Source: Rhodospirillaceae bacterium | GTDB lineage: Bacteria > Pseudomonadota > Alphaproteobacteria > Rhodospirillales > Rhodospirillaceae | Assembly (NCBI GenBank): GCA_029243545.1 | Contig: JAQWRV010000028.1 | Location: 62,001-126,000 of the forward strand | DNA length: 64,000 nt | Direction: 5' to 3' | In this document: in pieces, positions 1-8,365 of the stretch | Layout of the letters: each line of letters begins with the position of its first letter | How positions within the stretch are numbered: the stretch's first letter is position 1 | Notes under the pieces: model-generated | The model's database searches: none | What the model saw: the letters and a program-made list of their open reading frames with translations, nothing else | What the model was told of the DNA's origin: nothing | Program-made: the position numbers and the translations under genes

Positions 1-1
1 C

Positions 2-952
2 ACCGAAGCGCTGGACATCGCACTTGGTGAAGACCCGGACGTGTTTCTCATCGGTGAAGACATTGCCGATCCGGCCGGTGGTGTCACCAAGGCTACGGCT
101 GGACTCTCCACCAAGCACGGGGAAGACCGTGTTCGCCCCAGCCCCATTTCTGAACAGGCGATTATCGGAGCGGCCATCGGAGCATCCCTCAACGGCATGA
201 AACCGGTGGCAGAAATCATGATCAACGATTTCTCCATGGTGTGTATGGATCAGATCGCCAACCACGCTGCCAAACTGCGCTACATGTCCGGCGGACGCAC
301 CAGTTGCCCCCTTGTCATCCGCACAGTCACGGCGGGCAATGTGGGCAACTTCGCCGCCCAGCACTCGCAATCATTAGAGGCATGGTTCGCTCATATTCCG
401 GGGATCAAAGTAGTAGCCCCAAGCACAGCAGCAGATGCCAAAGGCTTGTTGCTATCGGCCATTGCTGATCCTGACCCCGTGCTCGTGCTTGAGCCCATGC
501 GCTGTTACTACGTGCCTGATGAAGTGCCCGCCGGCCGCTATGAAATTCCTATCGGTAAAGCTGCGGTGCGCCGTGAAGGCTCTGACGTGACGATTATTTC
601 TTACGGCTGGTGCTCAGTGGAGGCCAATGCCGCTGCCGACACTTTGGCCGAAGCAGGAGTGAAGGCAGAAGTCATCGACTTGCGCTCAATAGTGCCGCTC
701 GACATCGAGACTTGCTTAGCGTCGGTGCAGAAAACCGGGCGCTGTGTCATCGCTCATGCGGCGGTAGAGTTCTCGGGCTTCGGGGCTGAACTGGCCGCGA
801 AGCTCAGCGAAGAACTGTATGGTCAGCTCAAAGCGCCGATCAAACGGGTGGGCGCACGTTACACACCAGTGCCGTTTACACCGAGCTTGGAATCTCTGCA
901 CTTTCCCAATGCCGGACGCATTGCGGAGACAGCTCAGTCCCTGATGGGTTGA
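2..952 (+). CDS. 2-oxoacid dehydrogenase E1 component, beta subunit (5' end outside window)
   Basis: This is the pyrimidine-binding/transketolase C-terminal subunit of a thiamine-diphosphate 2-oxoacid (pyruvate, acetoin or branched-chain type) dehydrogenase. The frame is open from base 2 (TEALDIALGEDPDVFLIGED), so only about ten residues appear to be missing compared with the usual ~325-330 aa. The family signature GEDIADPAGG is followed by SEQAIIGAAIGASLNGMKPV and the catalytic-core stretch around AAQHSQSLEAWFAHIPG; the C-terminal transketolase domain begins near GSDVTIISYGW. A lone lipoyl domain starts 11 bases downstream, so the pair probably forms part of a dedicated complex whose alpha subunit lies left of the window. 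The substrate cannot be read from sequence. The neighbouring ring-processing enzymes suggest a catabolic rather than central role (inference). Confidence 0.93.
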   Translation, partial: TEALDIALGEDPDVFLIGEDIADPAGGVTKATAGLSTKHGEDRVRPSPISEQAIIGAAIGASLNGMKPVAEIMINDFSMVCMDQIANHAAKLRYMSGGRTSCPLVIRTVTAGNVGNFAAQHSQSLEAWFAHIPGIKVVAPSTAADAKGLLLSAIADPDPVLVLEPMRCYYVPDEVPAGRYEIPIGKAAVRREGSDVTIISYGWCSVEANAAADTLAEAGVKAEVIDLRSIVPLDIETCLASVQKTGRCVIAHAAVEFSGFGAELAAKLSEELYGQLKAPIKRVGARYTPVPFTPSLESLHFPNAGRIAETAQSLMG

Positions 953-962
953 GGAACGACTG

Positions 963-1199
963 TTGGGAAAGATTACGCTAAAGGTGCCGAAGGCCGCCGT
1001 GTCCATGCAGGAAGGCACCATCGTGGAATGGTTTGTAGAAGACGGCGCCCAGGTGGCGCTCGGGCAACCCATCTATGCCATCGAAACGGAAAAAACGACG
1101 CTGGAAATCGAATGCCCCTTCGAAGGCATGTTCAAGCGATTGGGTAAAGCCGGTGTGACCTATAAGGTCGGCGACCCAATCGCGGAGATCGTTCAATAG
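963..1199 (+). CDS. Free-standing lipoyl/biotinyl-attachment domain protein
   Basis: A 78-residue protein consisting only of a lipoyl-type beta-barrel. The modification lysine is K44 in the turn ETEKTT, the lipoyl-family context, with the symmetric half-motifs KVPKAAVSMQEGTIVEW and FEGMFKRLGKAGVTYKVGD on either side. It starts with TTG, with a GAGG ribosome-binding sequence about 8 bases upstream, just after the E1-beta stop, so it is almost certainly cotranscribed. Full E2 enzymes add a subunit-binding and an acyltransferase domain, both absent here. It may act as a swinging-arm carrier serving an acyltransferase encoded elsewhere. A biotin carrier role is less likely because the biotin MKM motif is missing. 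Confidence 0.88.
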   Translation: MGKITLKVPKAAVSMQEGTIVEWFVEDGAQVALGQPIYAIETEKTTLEIECPFEGMFKRLGKAGVTYKVGDPIAEIVQ

Positions 1200-1237
1200 C
1201 GCGTGAAGCGGTGCGTGTTTAGGGAGGATGAAGCCCA

Positions 1238-1786
1238 ATGCCGTTTGTTAGCTTTCTCGGTGACGAAAAAGAACTGGAAGCATTGATGATGCATCAGTCA
1301 GAGCGCTATCAGCCGTTTGGCGCATTGGCAGGCCATATTCTTACGGGACCTTCGGAACTGTCTAAGGCCGAACGGGAAACCATCGCAGCCTACGTCTCCG
1401 CGCTGAATGCCTGTGGGTATTGCACCGGCACACATAGCGCCGTCGCCAAAGCCCTCGGCATGGACCCGGCCCTTGTCGATGCCTTAGTCACAGACCCAGA
1501 CAATGCACCCGTAGATGACAAATTGCGGCCCCTCTTGGCCTATGCGCGCAAGGTTACCGAAATGCCGTCAAAGTTGACCCAAAGCGATGCTGATGCGGTC
1601 ATCACGGCCGGCTGGAGCGAGCAAACACTGAGTGACGTAGTTGCCATCGCCGCGTTATTTGCCATGGCGAACCGGTTGGTTGAAGGCCACGGCTTCGAGG
1701 CCCTGCCGCAAGCTATGAATGATTTAGCCGGCGCACGTATGGCTAAGAACGGCTACGGCAGTCCTGGTGACGAGAGTGTTCAGTAG
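1238..1786 (+). CDS. AhpD-like / carboxymuconolactone decarboxylase family peroxidase-related protein
   Basis: An all-alpha CMD-family protein of 182 aa. It carries the AhpD redox motif C59-G-Y-C62 followed by H66 (ALNACGYCTGTH), which in AhpD relays protons and electrons during peroxide reduction. Members of this subfamily are usually annotated as uncharacterised peroxidase-related enzymes. The gene is 38 bases after the lipoyl gene and has a GGAGG-type ribosome site. In mycobacteria AhpD is reduced by lipoylated proteins, so its position next to a free lipoyl domain fits a thiol-relay role here (inference from family knowledge plus context). A decarboxylase function is unlikely because the CxxC pair is present. 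Confidence 0.85.
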   Translation: MPFVSFLGDEKELEALMMHQSERYQPFGALAGHILTGPSELSKAERETIAAYVSALNACGYCTGTHSAVAKALGMDPALVDALVTDPDNAPVDDKLRPLLAYARKVTEMPSKLTQSDADAVITAGWSEQTLSDVVAIAALFAMANRLVEGHGFEALPQAMNDLAGARMAKNGYGSPGDESVQ

Positions 1787-1832
1787 CCCGCGGGCGTAAC
1801 ACACAAACAACAACATACGAGGCTGCTTGATC

Positions 1833-2483
1833 ATGACAAAACCCACCTTTCCAACCTCACCTATCTCCCGCCGTACCTTCGGTGCCCTATCCTCTGTGGC
1901 CGCAGCGGCTGGCGTTGTTGCTCCGGCGGACGCTCAAGAAACCGCAGCGCCTGAAGGGCCAGAGATGAACCATTTGATCGGTTCCATTTACCAGGTGTGT
2001 TTTGTGGTCACGGATTTAGAGGCCGCGGTCAAACATTGGACGGAGAAATTGAAAATAGGGCCGTTCCTGGTGTTCGAAAACTTCACCTTCACCGATCCTG
2101 ACGGCGCACCATTGCCCACTAATATTTCTCTGGCGCTGGCTTACTCAGGTGACAACTTTATTGAGTTGATCAAACTGAACTCCGGCCGTCCGACCATATA
2201 CGATGCCGTAACCGATGCCGGCGGCGGCTTCCATCACCTCGCCAAACTGACCAACGACCTGGATGCTACTATCGCCGAATCGGAAGCAGCAGGTCATCCC
2301 CTCGCTTTTCTGGGCCACTTCGAGCCCGACGCCCGCCTGGCTTATGTGGATGCTCGCTCTACTTATGGCGGCTACATGGAATATGTGGAGTACAACGAAA
2401 CCATCGCCGGGCTGCTCCACTATATGAAAGCAGGCGCGGACAACTGGGACGGCGTGACAAAAACGATGCCTTTTCCGGAGTAA
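1833..2483 (+). CDS. Tat-exported VOC (glyoxalase/dioxygenase) superfamily protein
   Basis: The N-terminus has a twin-arginine signal (SRRTFGALSSVAAAAGVV, cleavage probably after PADA), then one vicinal-oxygen-chelate domain from about residue 45 (IYQVCFVVTDLEAAVKHW) to the C-terminal GGYMEYVEY. The His in GGGFHHLA and the Glu in MEYVEY are candidate metal ligands. ATG at 1833 is preferred over TTG at 1827. Tat export suggests the cofactor is inserted in the cytoplasm before translocation. The gene lies between the CMD-family gene and an alpha/beta hydrolase on the same strand, consistent with one catabolic operon. The reaction is unknown. Confidence 0.82.
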   Translation: MTKPTFPTSPISRRTFGALSSVAAAAGVVAPADAQETAAPEGPEMNHLIGSIYQVCFVVTDLEAAVKHWTEKLKIGPFLVFENFTFTDPDGAPLPTNISLALAYSGDNFIELIKLNSGRPTIYDAVTDAGGGFHHLAKLTNDLDATIAESEAAGHPLAFLGHFEPDARLAYVDARSTYGGYMEYVEYNETIAGLLHYMKAGADNWDGVTKTMPFPE

Positions 2484-2497
2484 TCGAAGGCACGTTC

Positions 2498-3295
2498 ATG
2501 GCACCAACATCTCTGGACCGGCGCTATTGCCAGACCCCGTTTGGTCAGGTGCATTATTGGGTGACCGGCAGCGGCCCCTTCCTGACCCTCGTTCATCAAT
2601 CAGCGCAGTCGTCGGTGGAGTATGAGCGCATCACACCTTTACTGGCGGAGTCCTTCACGGTCATCGGCCTTGATCTGCCGGGACACGGCAAGTCCGGTGA
2701 CCCAGACCACGAACTGGAACTGGAGGAACTCACCGCTGCTGTCGTCGCCGTGCTGGACGATGTAGGCGCGGAACAGACCCACCTGCTCGGGCATCACGGC
2801 GGAGTCAGCGTAACCATTGATCTTTCCAACCGCCATTCCGACCGTGTTGATAAAGTCATCCAGTCCGGCGGCGGCACACGCAGCGCCGAACAACTCGACG
2901 CGCTGAAAAACACACCCATGACCCGCGACCTTCCCATGGATACCGACGGTGGTTTTCTCACTCAGACCTGGGCAGTCTACCGCAAGATGAGCGCAGAAAA
3001 GACGCCGTCGGAGTTGACCGCCCTGCCCTTCTCAGTCGGATTACAGGCGCGTATGCGCCCCTTCGACATGCACCACGCCTTGTACAGGTGGGACGGCGAA
3101 GCCGCGCGCGAAACCTTCACCAAAGAAACCCTGCTCATCCGTGGCACCGAAGACATTTACAGCGGCGATGTCGCCGCCCGCCACGCGCAAATGGCCAACA
3201 GCACCTATGTGGAAATTCCAGACGGTGGCTCCTGGCTGTTTTATGAACAGCCGGAGGCTTGCGCCAAGGTCGTTCGTGAGTTCCTAGAGGCGTAA
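2498..3295 (+). CDS. Alpha/beta hydrolase-fold protein with non-canonical catalytic site
   Basis: A 265-aa alpha/beta-hydrolase fold with the expected landmarks: a strand and turn at GLDLPGHGKSGDP (58-69), a nucleophile elbow at 98-102, and an acid-region strand LLIRGTEDIYSG. The elbow reads GHHGG, so residue 100 is His where the family has Ser, Asp or Cys. The place of the catalytic histidine reads DGGSWLF rather than the usual GGHW. Two of three triad positions are therefore replaced. The protein may be a pseudoenzyme or use a different chemistry, as cofactor-independent members of this fold do. It starts 14 bases after the VOC gene, so it is cotranscribed. The fold call is firm; the function is unknown. 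Confidence 0.85.
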   Translation: MAPTSLDRRYCQTPFGQVHYWVTGSGPFLTLVHQSAQSSVEYERITPLLAESFTVIGLDLPGHGKSGDPDHELELEELTAAVVAVLDDVGAEQTHLLGHHGGVSVTIDLSNRHSDRVDKVIQSGGGTRSAEQLDALKNTPMTRDLPMDTDGGFLTQTWAVYRKMSAEKTPSELTALPFSVGLQARMRPFDMHHALYRWDGEAARETFTKETLLIRGTEDIYSGDVAARHAQMANSTYVEIPDGGSWLFYEQPEACAKVVREFLEA

Positions 3296-3324
3296 CCGAC
3301 CGAGGCTTACGCCAGTCGCAAACA

Positions 3325-4500
3325 TCAAATCTCGACCGTCATGGCGTTGTAGACAAACTCTTTTGCCATTCCAGCGCTGGGCTGCTTGGCCCGATCGGCC
3401 GGGTCGGCACTCATATAAGTCTTGCCCCGCTCGAGTGACTTCACATGGAATTTGTTGGCACGGGCGACGCGTGCTTTTTCATAGCGGGCGAAGGCAGATT
3501 GCCAGTCGCCGTTGTCCGCTTCAAAGCAGCGAGCGAGTACAGCGGCATCTTCAAAGGCCATGCCCGCGCCCATACCGTAAAAGGGCGTCATCGGGTGAGC
3601 CGCATCGCCGAGCAAGACCACCCGCCCGGCGGTCCAACTGTCGAGGGGTTGGCGGCTGTGCAACGCCCAGCGCAAGCAGCGGCCATCGGGCGATGCATTG
3701 ATGATGCGCTGCACTTCAGAGTGATAATCACCCAGGTGCGCTAGTACTTCGCTGACGTCGGTCCAGTCGTTCCAGCTTTCCTCGCCAGTGGCTTGAGGAC
3801 GATAGGCGTTGGCAACCCAGTTGATCTGCCTGCCATGGCGCAACGGATAGCGGGCGAACATACGCCCCTCTGACGGATAGCCGGCAAAGTGCGGTACGAC
3901 GTCAAGGCCCTGCACGTCATCCGCATCGACCAGACCGCGCCAAGTGAGAAAACCAGTGAAGGTTGGCGGCTGGGTGTCAAACAGGGTGTCGCGCACAACG
4001 GACTTCAAACCATCACAGGCGATGACAACATCGCAGCGCTCTGTAGCGCCGTTAGCAAAACGAAGCGTTACCCCATCATCGTTTTGCTCGATGTGTTCCA
4101 GCGCGTGATCCAGCCGCAGGGAGTCACCCTCTTTGTTGAACGCATTCTCCAGCACCTTGTGCAAGTCGGCGCGATGCAGGTGCCGTGTTAACGCGCCCTG
4201 TTTCTTTAGCGCTTCTTCAAGGCTGCGTTCCGTGAACAGAATCCGCTCGCCCGTTTGGTAATGATTGGTTCCGAATGTGGTTGTACCGCTGGCAAAAGAC
4301 TCAACGGCGGCGTCCAGCCCGAGGCCGTTGAGGATTTTGGTGATGTTGGGTCCGACGGTAATGCCGGCGCCGATTTCTCCCAACAGAGGCGCCTGTTCAA
4401 AAACAGTGACGTTGCGAAACCCGCGCTGCTGCAGCGCCACGGCAGCCGTCATGCCGCCAAGGCCTGCGCCTACAATGCCTATGCTGATACCGTGACTCAT
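3325..4500 (-). CDS. FAD-dependent aromatic-ring monooxygenase (salicylate hydroxylase-like)
   Basis: A group A flavoprotein monooxygenase of 391 aa. It has an N-terminal Rossmann fingerprint GAGLGGMTAAVALQQRG (about residues 11-27), the central DG motif (VVIACDGLKSVVRD) for NAD(P)H/FAD binding, and the C-terminal GD motif GRVVLLGDAAHPMTPFYGMG contacting the FAD ribityl chain. Relatives hydroxylate salicylate, 3-hydroxybenzoate or 6-hydroxynicotinate; the substrate here cannot be decided. It ends 29 bases from the convergent hydrolase gene and lies downstream of the GMC oxidoreductase on the same strand (68-base gap), so it may be the last gene of that operon. Confidence 0.9.
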   Translation of the reverse strand: MSHGISIGIVGAGLGGMTAAVALQQRGFRNVTVFEQAPLLGEIGAGITVGPNITKILNGLGLDAAVESFASGTTTFGTNHYQTGERILFTERSLEEALKKQGALTRHLHRADLHKVLENAFNKEGDSLRLDHALEHIEQNDDGVTLRFANGATERCDVVIACDGLKSVVRDTLFDTQPPTFTGFLTWRGLVDADDVQGLDVVPHFAGYPSEGRMFARYPLRHGRQINWVANAYRPQATGEESWNDWTDVSEVLAHLGDYHSEVQRIINASPDGRCLRWALHSRQPLDSWTAGRVVLLGDAAHPMTPFYGMGAGMAFEDAAVLARCFEADNGDWQSAFARYEKARVARANKFHVKSLERGKTYMSADPADRAKQPSAGMAKEFVYNAMTVEI

Positions 4501-4568
4501 ATTCTTCGACTCGACTGTCCCCGTTGCTTTTTTGAACCTGGCGCCAACGTGACGACGGGTTGGGCTAC

Positions 4569-6137
4569 CTAAAGCGCCTTGGCCGTCATCTGCCGCGCGA
4601 TGTAATCGGCCTGACGCAGGGCCAGAGCAACGATGGTTAGAGTCGGGTTCTCCGTCGTTGCGGTGACGAACTGACTACCGTCAGAAACAAACAGGTTCTT
4701 CACATCGTGGGTCTGGCCGAAGGAGTTAACCACACCTTTGCTTGCGTCATCACTCATGCGGCAGGTCCCCATGTTGTGGGTGGCGGGCACGGTGATGACA
4801 TGACGCGTACTGGTCGCTCCAGCCGCACGCAGCAACGCATCGGCCTGCCCTTTAAAGTGATCGGTCATTGCAATGTCGTTATCGTGGGTTTCCACGTTAA
4901 CCACCGGCACGGGCAAGCCATGCTGGTCGCGCTCCGTATCATGCAAGGTCACACCGTTCTGGGCGCGGGGCATATCTTCCCCCACAAGCAAAACACCCGC
5001 CATATGCGCATATTTTCCGAGATAAGCTGTGTAGTCCCGGCCCCAACCGGCCGGATCACCGACCACTGCAAAGTTCATCATGCCAACGCTGACTGCTTCC
5101 ATCAGATAGCCGCCAGCGAAACCACGTGTGGGATCGTGGCGCGCTTCGTCGAACACAGCACCGGGCACGGTGATACCTCGGTTCATATTGACCGGTTTCT
5201 CAAACTCGCCAAAGGTGATGCCGCCTGTGTGGTGGGTGTAGTTGCGCCCGACCTCGCCAGAGGAATTGGCAAGACCATCCGGGAACAGGCTGGACGCCGA
5301 GTTCATCAATAGGCGTGGTGTTTCAATGGAGTTACCGGCTACGCAGACCACGCGCGCACTTTGTCGCTGTTGATTGCCGTCGCCGTCCACATAAACCACG
5401 CCAGTAACTTTACCCGATGCATCGTGCTCGATGTTCAGCACCATGCAGCCGGTACGAAGATCCAGATTGCCCGTCTCCTCGGCTTTGGGAATTTCCGAGT
5501 AAAGCGTCGACCACTTGGCGCCCATCTTGCAGCCCTGATTGCAGAAACCGAGCTGCACGCAGGCCGAGCGGCCGTCGCGGAATTCTGAATTAATGGCCTG
5601 GCGGGCGTTACTGATCTGCGAATACCCTATGCGTTTGGCGCCGTTGTAGAGCACCTTGTAATTGTTGTTGGCGGGGTGCCGTTCAATGCCGTGAGTGCCG
5701 GTGACACCCATTTTATCTTCCGCGCGGCTGTAATAAGGGTCGAGTTCGTCATAGGTGACGGGCCAGTCGGCCACGGTCGCCCCTTCCACATTGCCGTATA
5801 TCGTTCCAGCTTGAAATTCGTGGGGTTGGGCGCGCAGGCTGATGCCGTTCCAATGCACAGTCGACCCACCGACAGCTTTGACGATCCAGTTCGGCGCGTT
5901 GGGCGCTAGGGTTGCCGCCGGCCAGTCCCCGGTGGCAATACGTTTGTCCAGCCAGGTGAGCTGCAGGTAGGCGGCAAGCTCGTCGTTGTGGAAATCATCG
6001 ATGGTCAAGCGCGGCCCGGCTTCGAGCACCACGACCTTGATGCCTTTCTCACATAGCTCATGGGCCACAGTACCGCCGCCGGCTCCGGAGCCAATGACGA
6101 CAACAACGCTATCGTCTGTTTTATCGAACGTACTCAT
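4569..6137 (-). CDS. GMC family oxidoreductase (large FAD subunit)
   Basis: A glucose-methanol-choline oxidoreductase with FAD-binding GSGAGGGTVAHELCEKG near the N-terminus, GGSTVHWNGISLR (GMC signature 1 region), AGNSIETPRLL (signature 2) and the C-terminal active-site pair His in ATHNMGTCRM and Asn in ENPTLTIVA. The start was set at 6137 because its ATG overlaps the stop of the preceding gene as ATGA; an earlier in-frame GTG at 6158 would overlap by 25 bases. The upstream neighbour is a gluconate-2-dehydrogenase-subunit-3-like protein, matching periplasmic GMC dehydrogenases that use a Tat-exported small subunit. The cytochrome c subunit of those complexes is not present nearby. It probably oxidises a polyol, sugar or alcohol. 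Confidence 0.92.
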   Translation of the reverse strand: MSTFDKTDDSVVVVIGSGAGGGTVAHELCEKGIKVVVLEAGPRLTIDDFHNDELAAYLQLTWLDKRIATGDWPAATLAPNAPNWIVKAVGGSTVHWNGISLRAQPHEFQAGTIYGNVEGATVADWPVTYDELDPYYSRAEDKMGVTGTHGIERHPANNNYKVLYNGAKRIGYSQISNARQAINSEFRDGRSACVQLGFCNQGCKMGAKWSTLYSEIPKAEETGNLDLRTGCMVLNIEHDASGKVTGVVYVDGDGNQQRQSARVVCVAGNSIETPRLLMNSASSLFPDGLANSSGEVGRNYTHHTGGITFGEFEKPVNMNRGITVPGAVFDEARHDPTRGFAGGYLMEAVSVGMMNFAVVGDPAGWGRDYTAYLGKYAHMAGVLLVGEDMPRAQNGVTLHDTERDQHGLPVPVVNVETHDNDIAMTDHFKGQADALLRAAGATSTRHVITVPATHNMGTCRMSDDASKGVVNSFGQTHDVKNLFVSDGSQFVTATTENPTLTIVALALRQADYIARQMTAKAL

Positions 6138-6622
6138 GAGGCCGGCTCCGGCAACCAACCCACATCGTCGAAGCCACGAAACAGATACCCACCCTGGCTA
6201 TAAGACTCGCCTTCGTAACCGAGCGTGGGCCAGATAGCGGGGTTGGCGTACAAGCCAAACAGGGACATGGCCCGGACGGTGATGAAGAACGGCGTTGTTT
6301 GCATTTCAGTGAGCGCCTTTACGCGGGTTGGCTCATCTTGCGTGGCCCAAGACCCACCCGTCGCTTCATCAAGGGTCATGAGTCCGGAAGAAATCATTTC
6401 ATAGGTACTCGCATCAGCGGCGGCCCCGCTTATTTGCGCCACGACGGCCTGATAAGGTGTGTCGTCCAAGGCGTCATGGGGAAAGATATCGCGGACCATG
6501 CGTAGCAAGGCAGCGGTTTGGCCATCAGATAGAGCGTATTGCCCCAAAGCAATGCGCCACGAACTCACGGTGGCGGTTAAAGCCAGCGCACTGGTCGCGG
6601 CGAGAAATCTACGACGCCTCAT
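6134..6622 (-). CDS. Gluconate 2-dehydrogenase subunit 3-like Tat protein
   Basis: A 162-aa small subunit with a strong N-terminal Tat signal (MRRRRFLAATSALALTATVS). In the known three-subunit membrane dehydrogenases the small subunit carries the signal that exports the folded GMC subunit with it, which fits because the GMC protein encoded next has no signal of its own. The mature part (LRMVRDIFPHDALDD, then the C-terminal WPTLGYEGESYSQGGYLFRG) matches the subunit-3 pattern. It overlaps both neighbours by ATGA junctions (6134-6137 and 6619-6622), so the three genes are probably translationally coupled. Confidence 0.85.
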   Translation of the reverse strand: MRRRRFLAATSALALTATVSSWRIALGQYALSDGQTAALLRMVRDIFPHDALDDTPYQAVVAQISGAAADASTYEMISSGLMTLDEATGGSWATQDEPTRVKALTEMQTTPFFITVRAMSLFGLYANPAIWPTLGYEGESYSQGGYLFRGFDDVGWLPEPAS

Positions 6623-7281
6623 TGGGACGCCTCGAACAACAATACGTTAAAGTCGGACGCCGGCTGGCGTGTTGGGATGGCCACATTCTGATAGGTGTCG
6701 GAATACCAAAAATCTCTTGGCTCGGCGATGGATGGCCATTCGCTCAGTACCAAATACTGCGGCGGCCATTCTCCAGCGAGAACTTCCGGCCCGTCCGGCA
6801 AGGTCCAGGCCCGGTAAACTCCGCCGCGTTCAATGATCATGGGAATGATGGTTTCCATATATGCACCGATGGGCTCCGGGTCACTCACCGTACCCTGCAC
6901 CAGCATATAGGCTTTGGGGCCTTCGCTTTCAGGAATTGTGACATTGGCCGTCGTCGGCAAAGGCTCATCGGACAGGCCGTCTTCGGGAATGCCGGGTACT
7001 GAAATGGCATGGAGGAAACCCTGCCCGCCAAACAAGGCTGTGAAGGCCTCTTGATGGGCACTATCGAACCAAAACGCGGCGGCTTTACCATCGGAGGTGA
7101 ACTTGAAGACGACAACGGCGCGTTTCTTCGTCCCCTCTTCCAACACTTCTCCGGCGGAGGCTGGCGCGGCCAACACGACAGAGCCGGAATGGGCTGCCAA
7201 TGGAGATTCGCAGAGATCTGCGTAACCAAGTACAGCGTCGCTGGCCTCTGGGGCTGCTTCAACAATTATGAAATGAGGCAT
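6619..7281 (-). CDS. Tandem DUF1330-like protein
   Basis: First gene of the overlapping triplet with the subunit-3 and GMC genes. The second half (KAYMLVQGTVSDPEPIGAYM to LVLSEWPSIAEPRDFWYSDT) is a recognisable DUF1330 ferredoxin-like domain. The first half (MPHFIIVEAAPEASDAVLGY to FWFDSAHQEAF) looks like a diverged copy, so the protein seems to be a two-domain duplication in one chain, whereas typical DUF1330 proteins are about 95-100 aa. ATG at 7281 is preferred because MPHFIIVEA matches the family N-terminus and a TGGA sequence lies just upstream; in-frame ATGs at 7293 and 7299 and a TTG at 7311 are alternatives. Function is unknown; no signal peptide is seen, so it probably stays in the cytoplasm. 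Confidence 0.72.
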   Translation of the reverse strand: MPHFIIVEAAPEASDAVLGYADLCESPLAAHSGSVVLAAPASAGEVLEEGTKKRAVVVFKFTSDGKAAAFWFDSAHQEAFTALFGGQGFLHAISVPGIPEDGLSDEPLPTTANVTIPESEGPKAYMLVQGTVSDPEPIGAYMETIIPMIIERGGVYRAWTLPDGPEVLAGEWPPQYLVLSEWPSIAEPRDFWYSDTYQNVAIPTRQPASDFNVLLFEASQ

Positions 7282-7366
7282 ATTTCCAGACATGGCCATA
7301 GACTGCCGCAAGTTTGCGCGTCTATCCAGTCATTAGCGCTCAGATTTTCTTAAGGTCTTATGTCAC

Positions 7367-8152
7367 CTATGGCAGCGTCTTCGCCACCCGGAGACCAATG
7401 AAGATGCCCCGGCTGCCGGCCCCCATTCTGTGGCGGTGGTCAGACCGCAGGTTGAGAGCACTGTTAATCCACGCACCGCCGCGATTGTTACGCTGACAGT
7501 GGCCCTCTTTTTGAATGGCGCTGCCATCCGTTGGAGCGCCTTCATAGGTCGACTGATAACAATCTTCGACCCATTCCCAGACGTTGCCGTGCATGTCGTA
7601 AAGCCCAAATGCATTTGGCAGTTTCTGCCCCACAGCATGAATATGACCGCCTGAATTTTCGCCGAACCAGGCGTAACGGCCGAGCTCTTTCACATCGTCA
7701 CCGAACGAAAACATGGCCGCGCTGCCGGCCCGCGCTGCGTATTCCCATTCCGCCTCAGTCGGCAATCGATACTGCTCGCCCGTTAGGACACTGAGTTTTT
7801 GAACGAAAACCTGAGCCTCATTCCACGACACCGTTTCCGCAGGCAAATTGGCGGTACCATCTCGATAGTCGCTTGAGTTTTCACCCATGATCGAAAGCCA
7901 CAGCTCCTGCGTCACCTCATTTTTACCAAGGGCAAATGATCCTACCGTTACCTGGCGCTGCGGCATTTCATCCGGTGCGGGCGTAAAATTAATACTGAGA
8001 ATGGGCTTCGCACCCATGACGAACGTGCCTGCTGGAATGACTACCATTTCTGGACAAGACGAGCAGTCCTTGAACAGCGTACCCGGTGATTGCGCAAGAA
8101 CCGGAGAGCCGCATAACAGGCTAATCGTTGCTAATGAACATATAATTTTCAT
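7367..8152 (-). CDS. Exported SUMF1/EgtB-type formylglycine-generating-enzyme-like protein
   Basis: A SUMF1 (FGE-sulfatase) fold domain preceded by a Sec signal peptide (MKIICSLATISLLCGSPVLA). Landmarks in order: DCSSCPEMVVIPAGTFVMGA, VTQELWLSIMG, YRLPTEAEWEYAARAGS, FGLYDMHGNVWEWVEDC and GGAWINSALNLRSDHRHRMG near the C-terminus. In true formylglycine-generating enzymes the copper-binding cysteine pair lies in the last block; here that block has no cysteine, so oxidase activity is unlikely. The start at 8152 fits the signal peptide; an in-frame start at 8218 would add 22 polar residues. It is divergent from a paralogue at 8366 with about 210 bases between start codons. Confidence 0.85.
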   Translation of the reverse strand: MKIICSLATISLLCGSPVLAQSPGTLFKDCSSCPEMVVIPAGTFVMGAKPILSINFTPAPDEMPQRQVTVGSFALGKNEVTQELWLSIMGENSSDYRDGTANLPAETVSWNEAQVFVQKLSVLTGEQYRLPTEAEWEYAARAGSAAMFSFGDDVKELGRYAWFGENSGGHIHAVGQKLPNAFGLYDMHGNVWEWVEDCYQSTYEGAPTDGSAIQKEGHCQRNNRGGAWINSALNLRSDHRHRMGAGSRGIFIGLRVAKTLP

Positions 8153-8365
8153 TCCAGCAGCGTCCTCAAGGGAAGTGATCGACGTAAACGGTCTAGAATT
8201 ATGACGTTTTCGCTGCACAGGTTAGCGAACATCAAACCAAGCCGCTATCCTTAATGGAACGGTAAGGTGGAACACAGGGCACCCATATACAAGAAGTACT
8301 GGTATGCTTTAGCCGAAGGCACTAGCGTACCTGCCGTAGATTGGGCACGGAGAAGTTAGGTAGAC

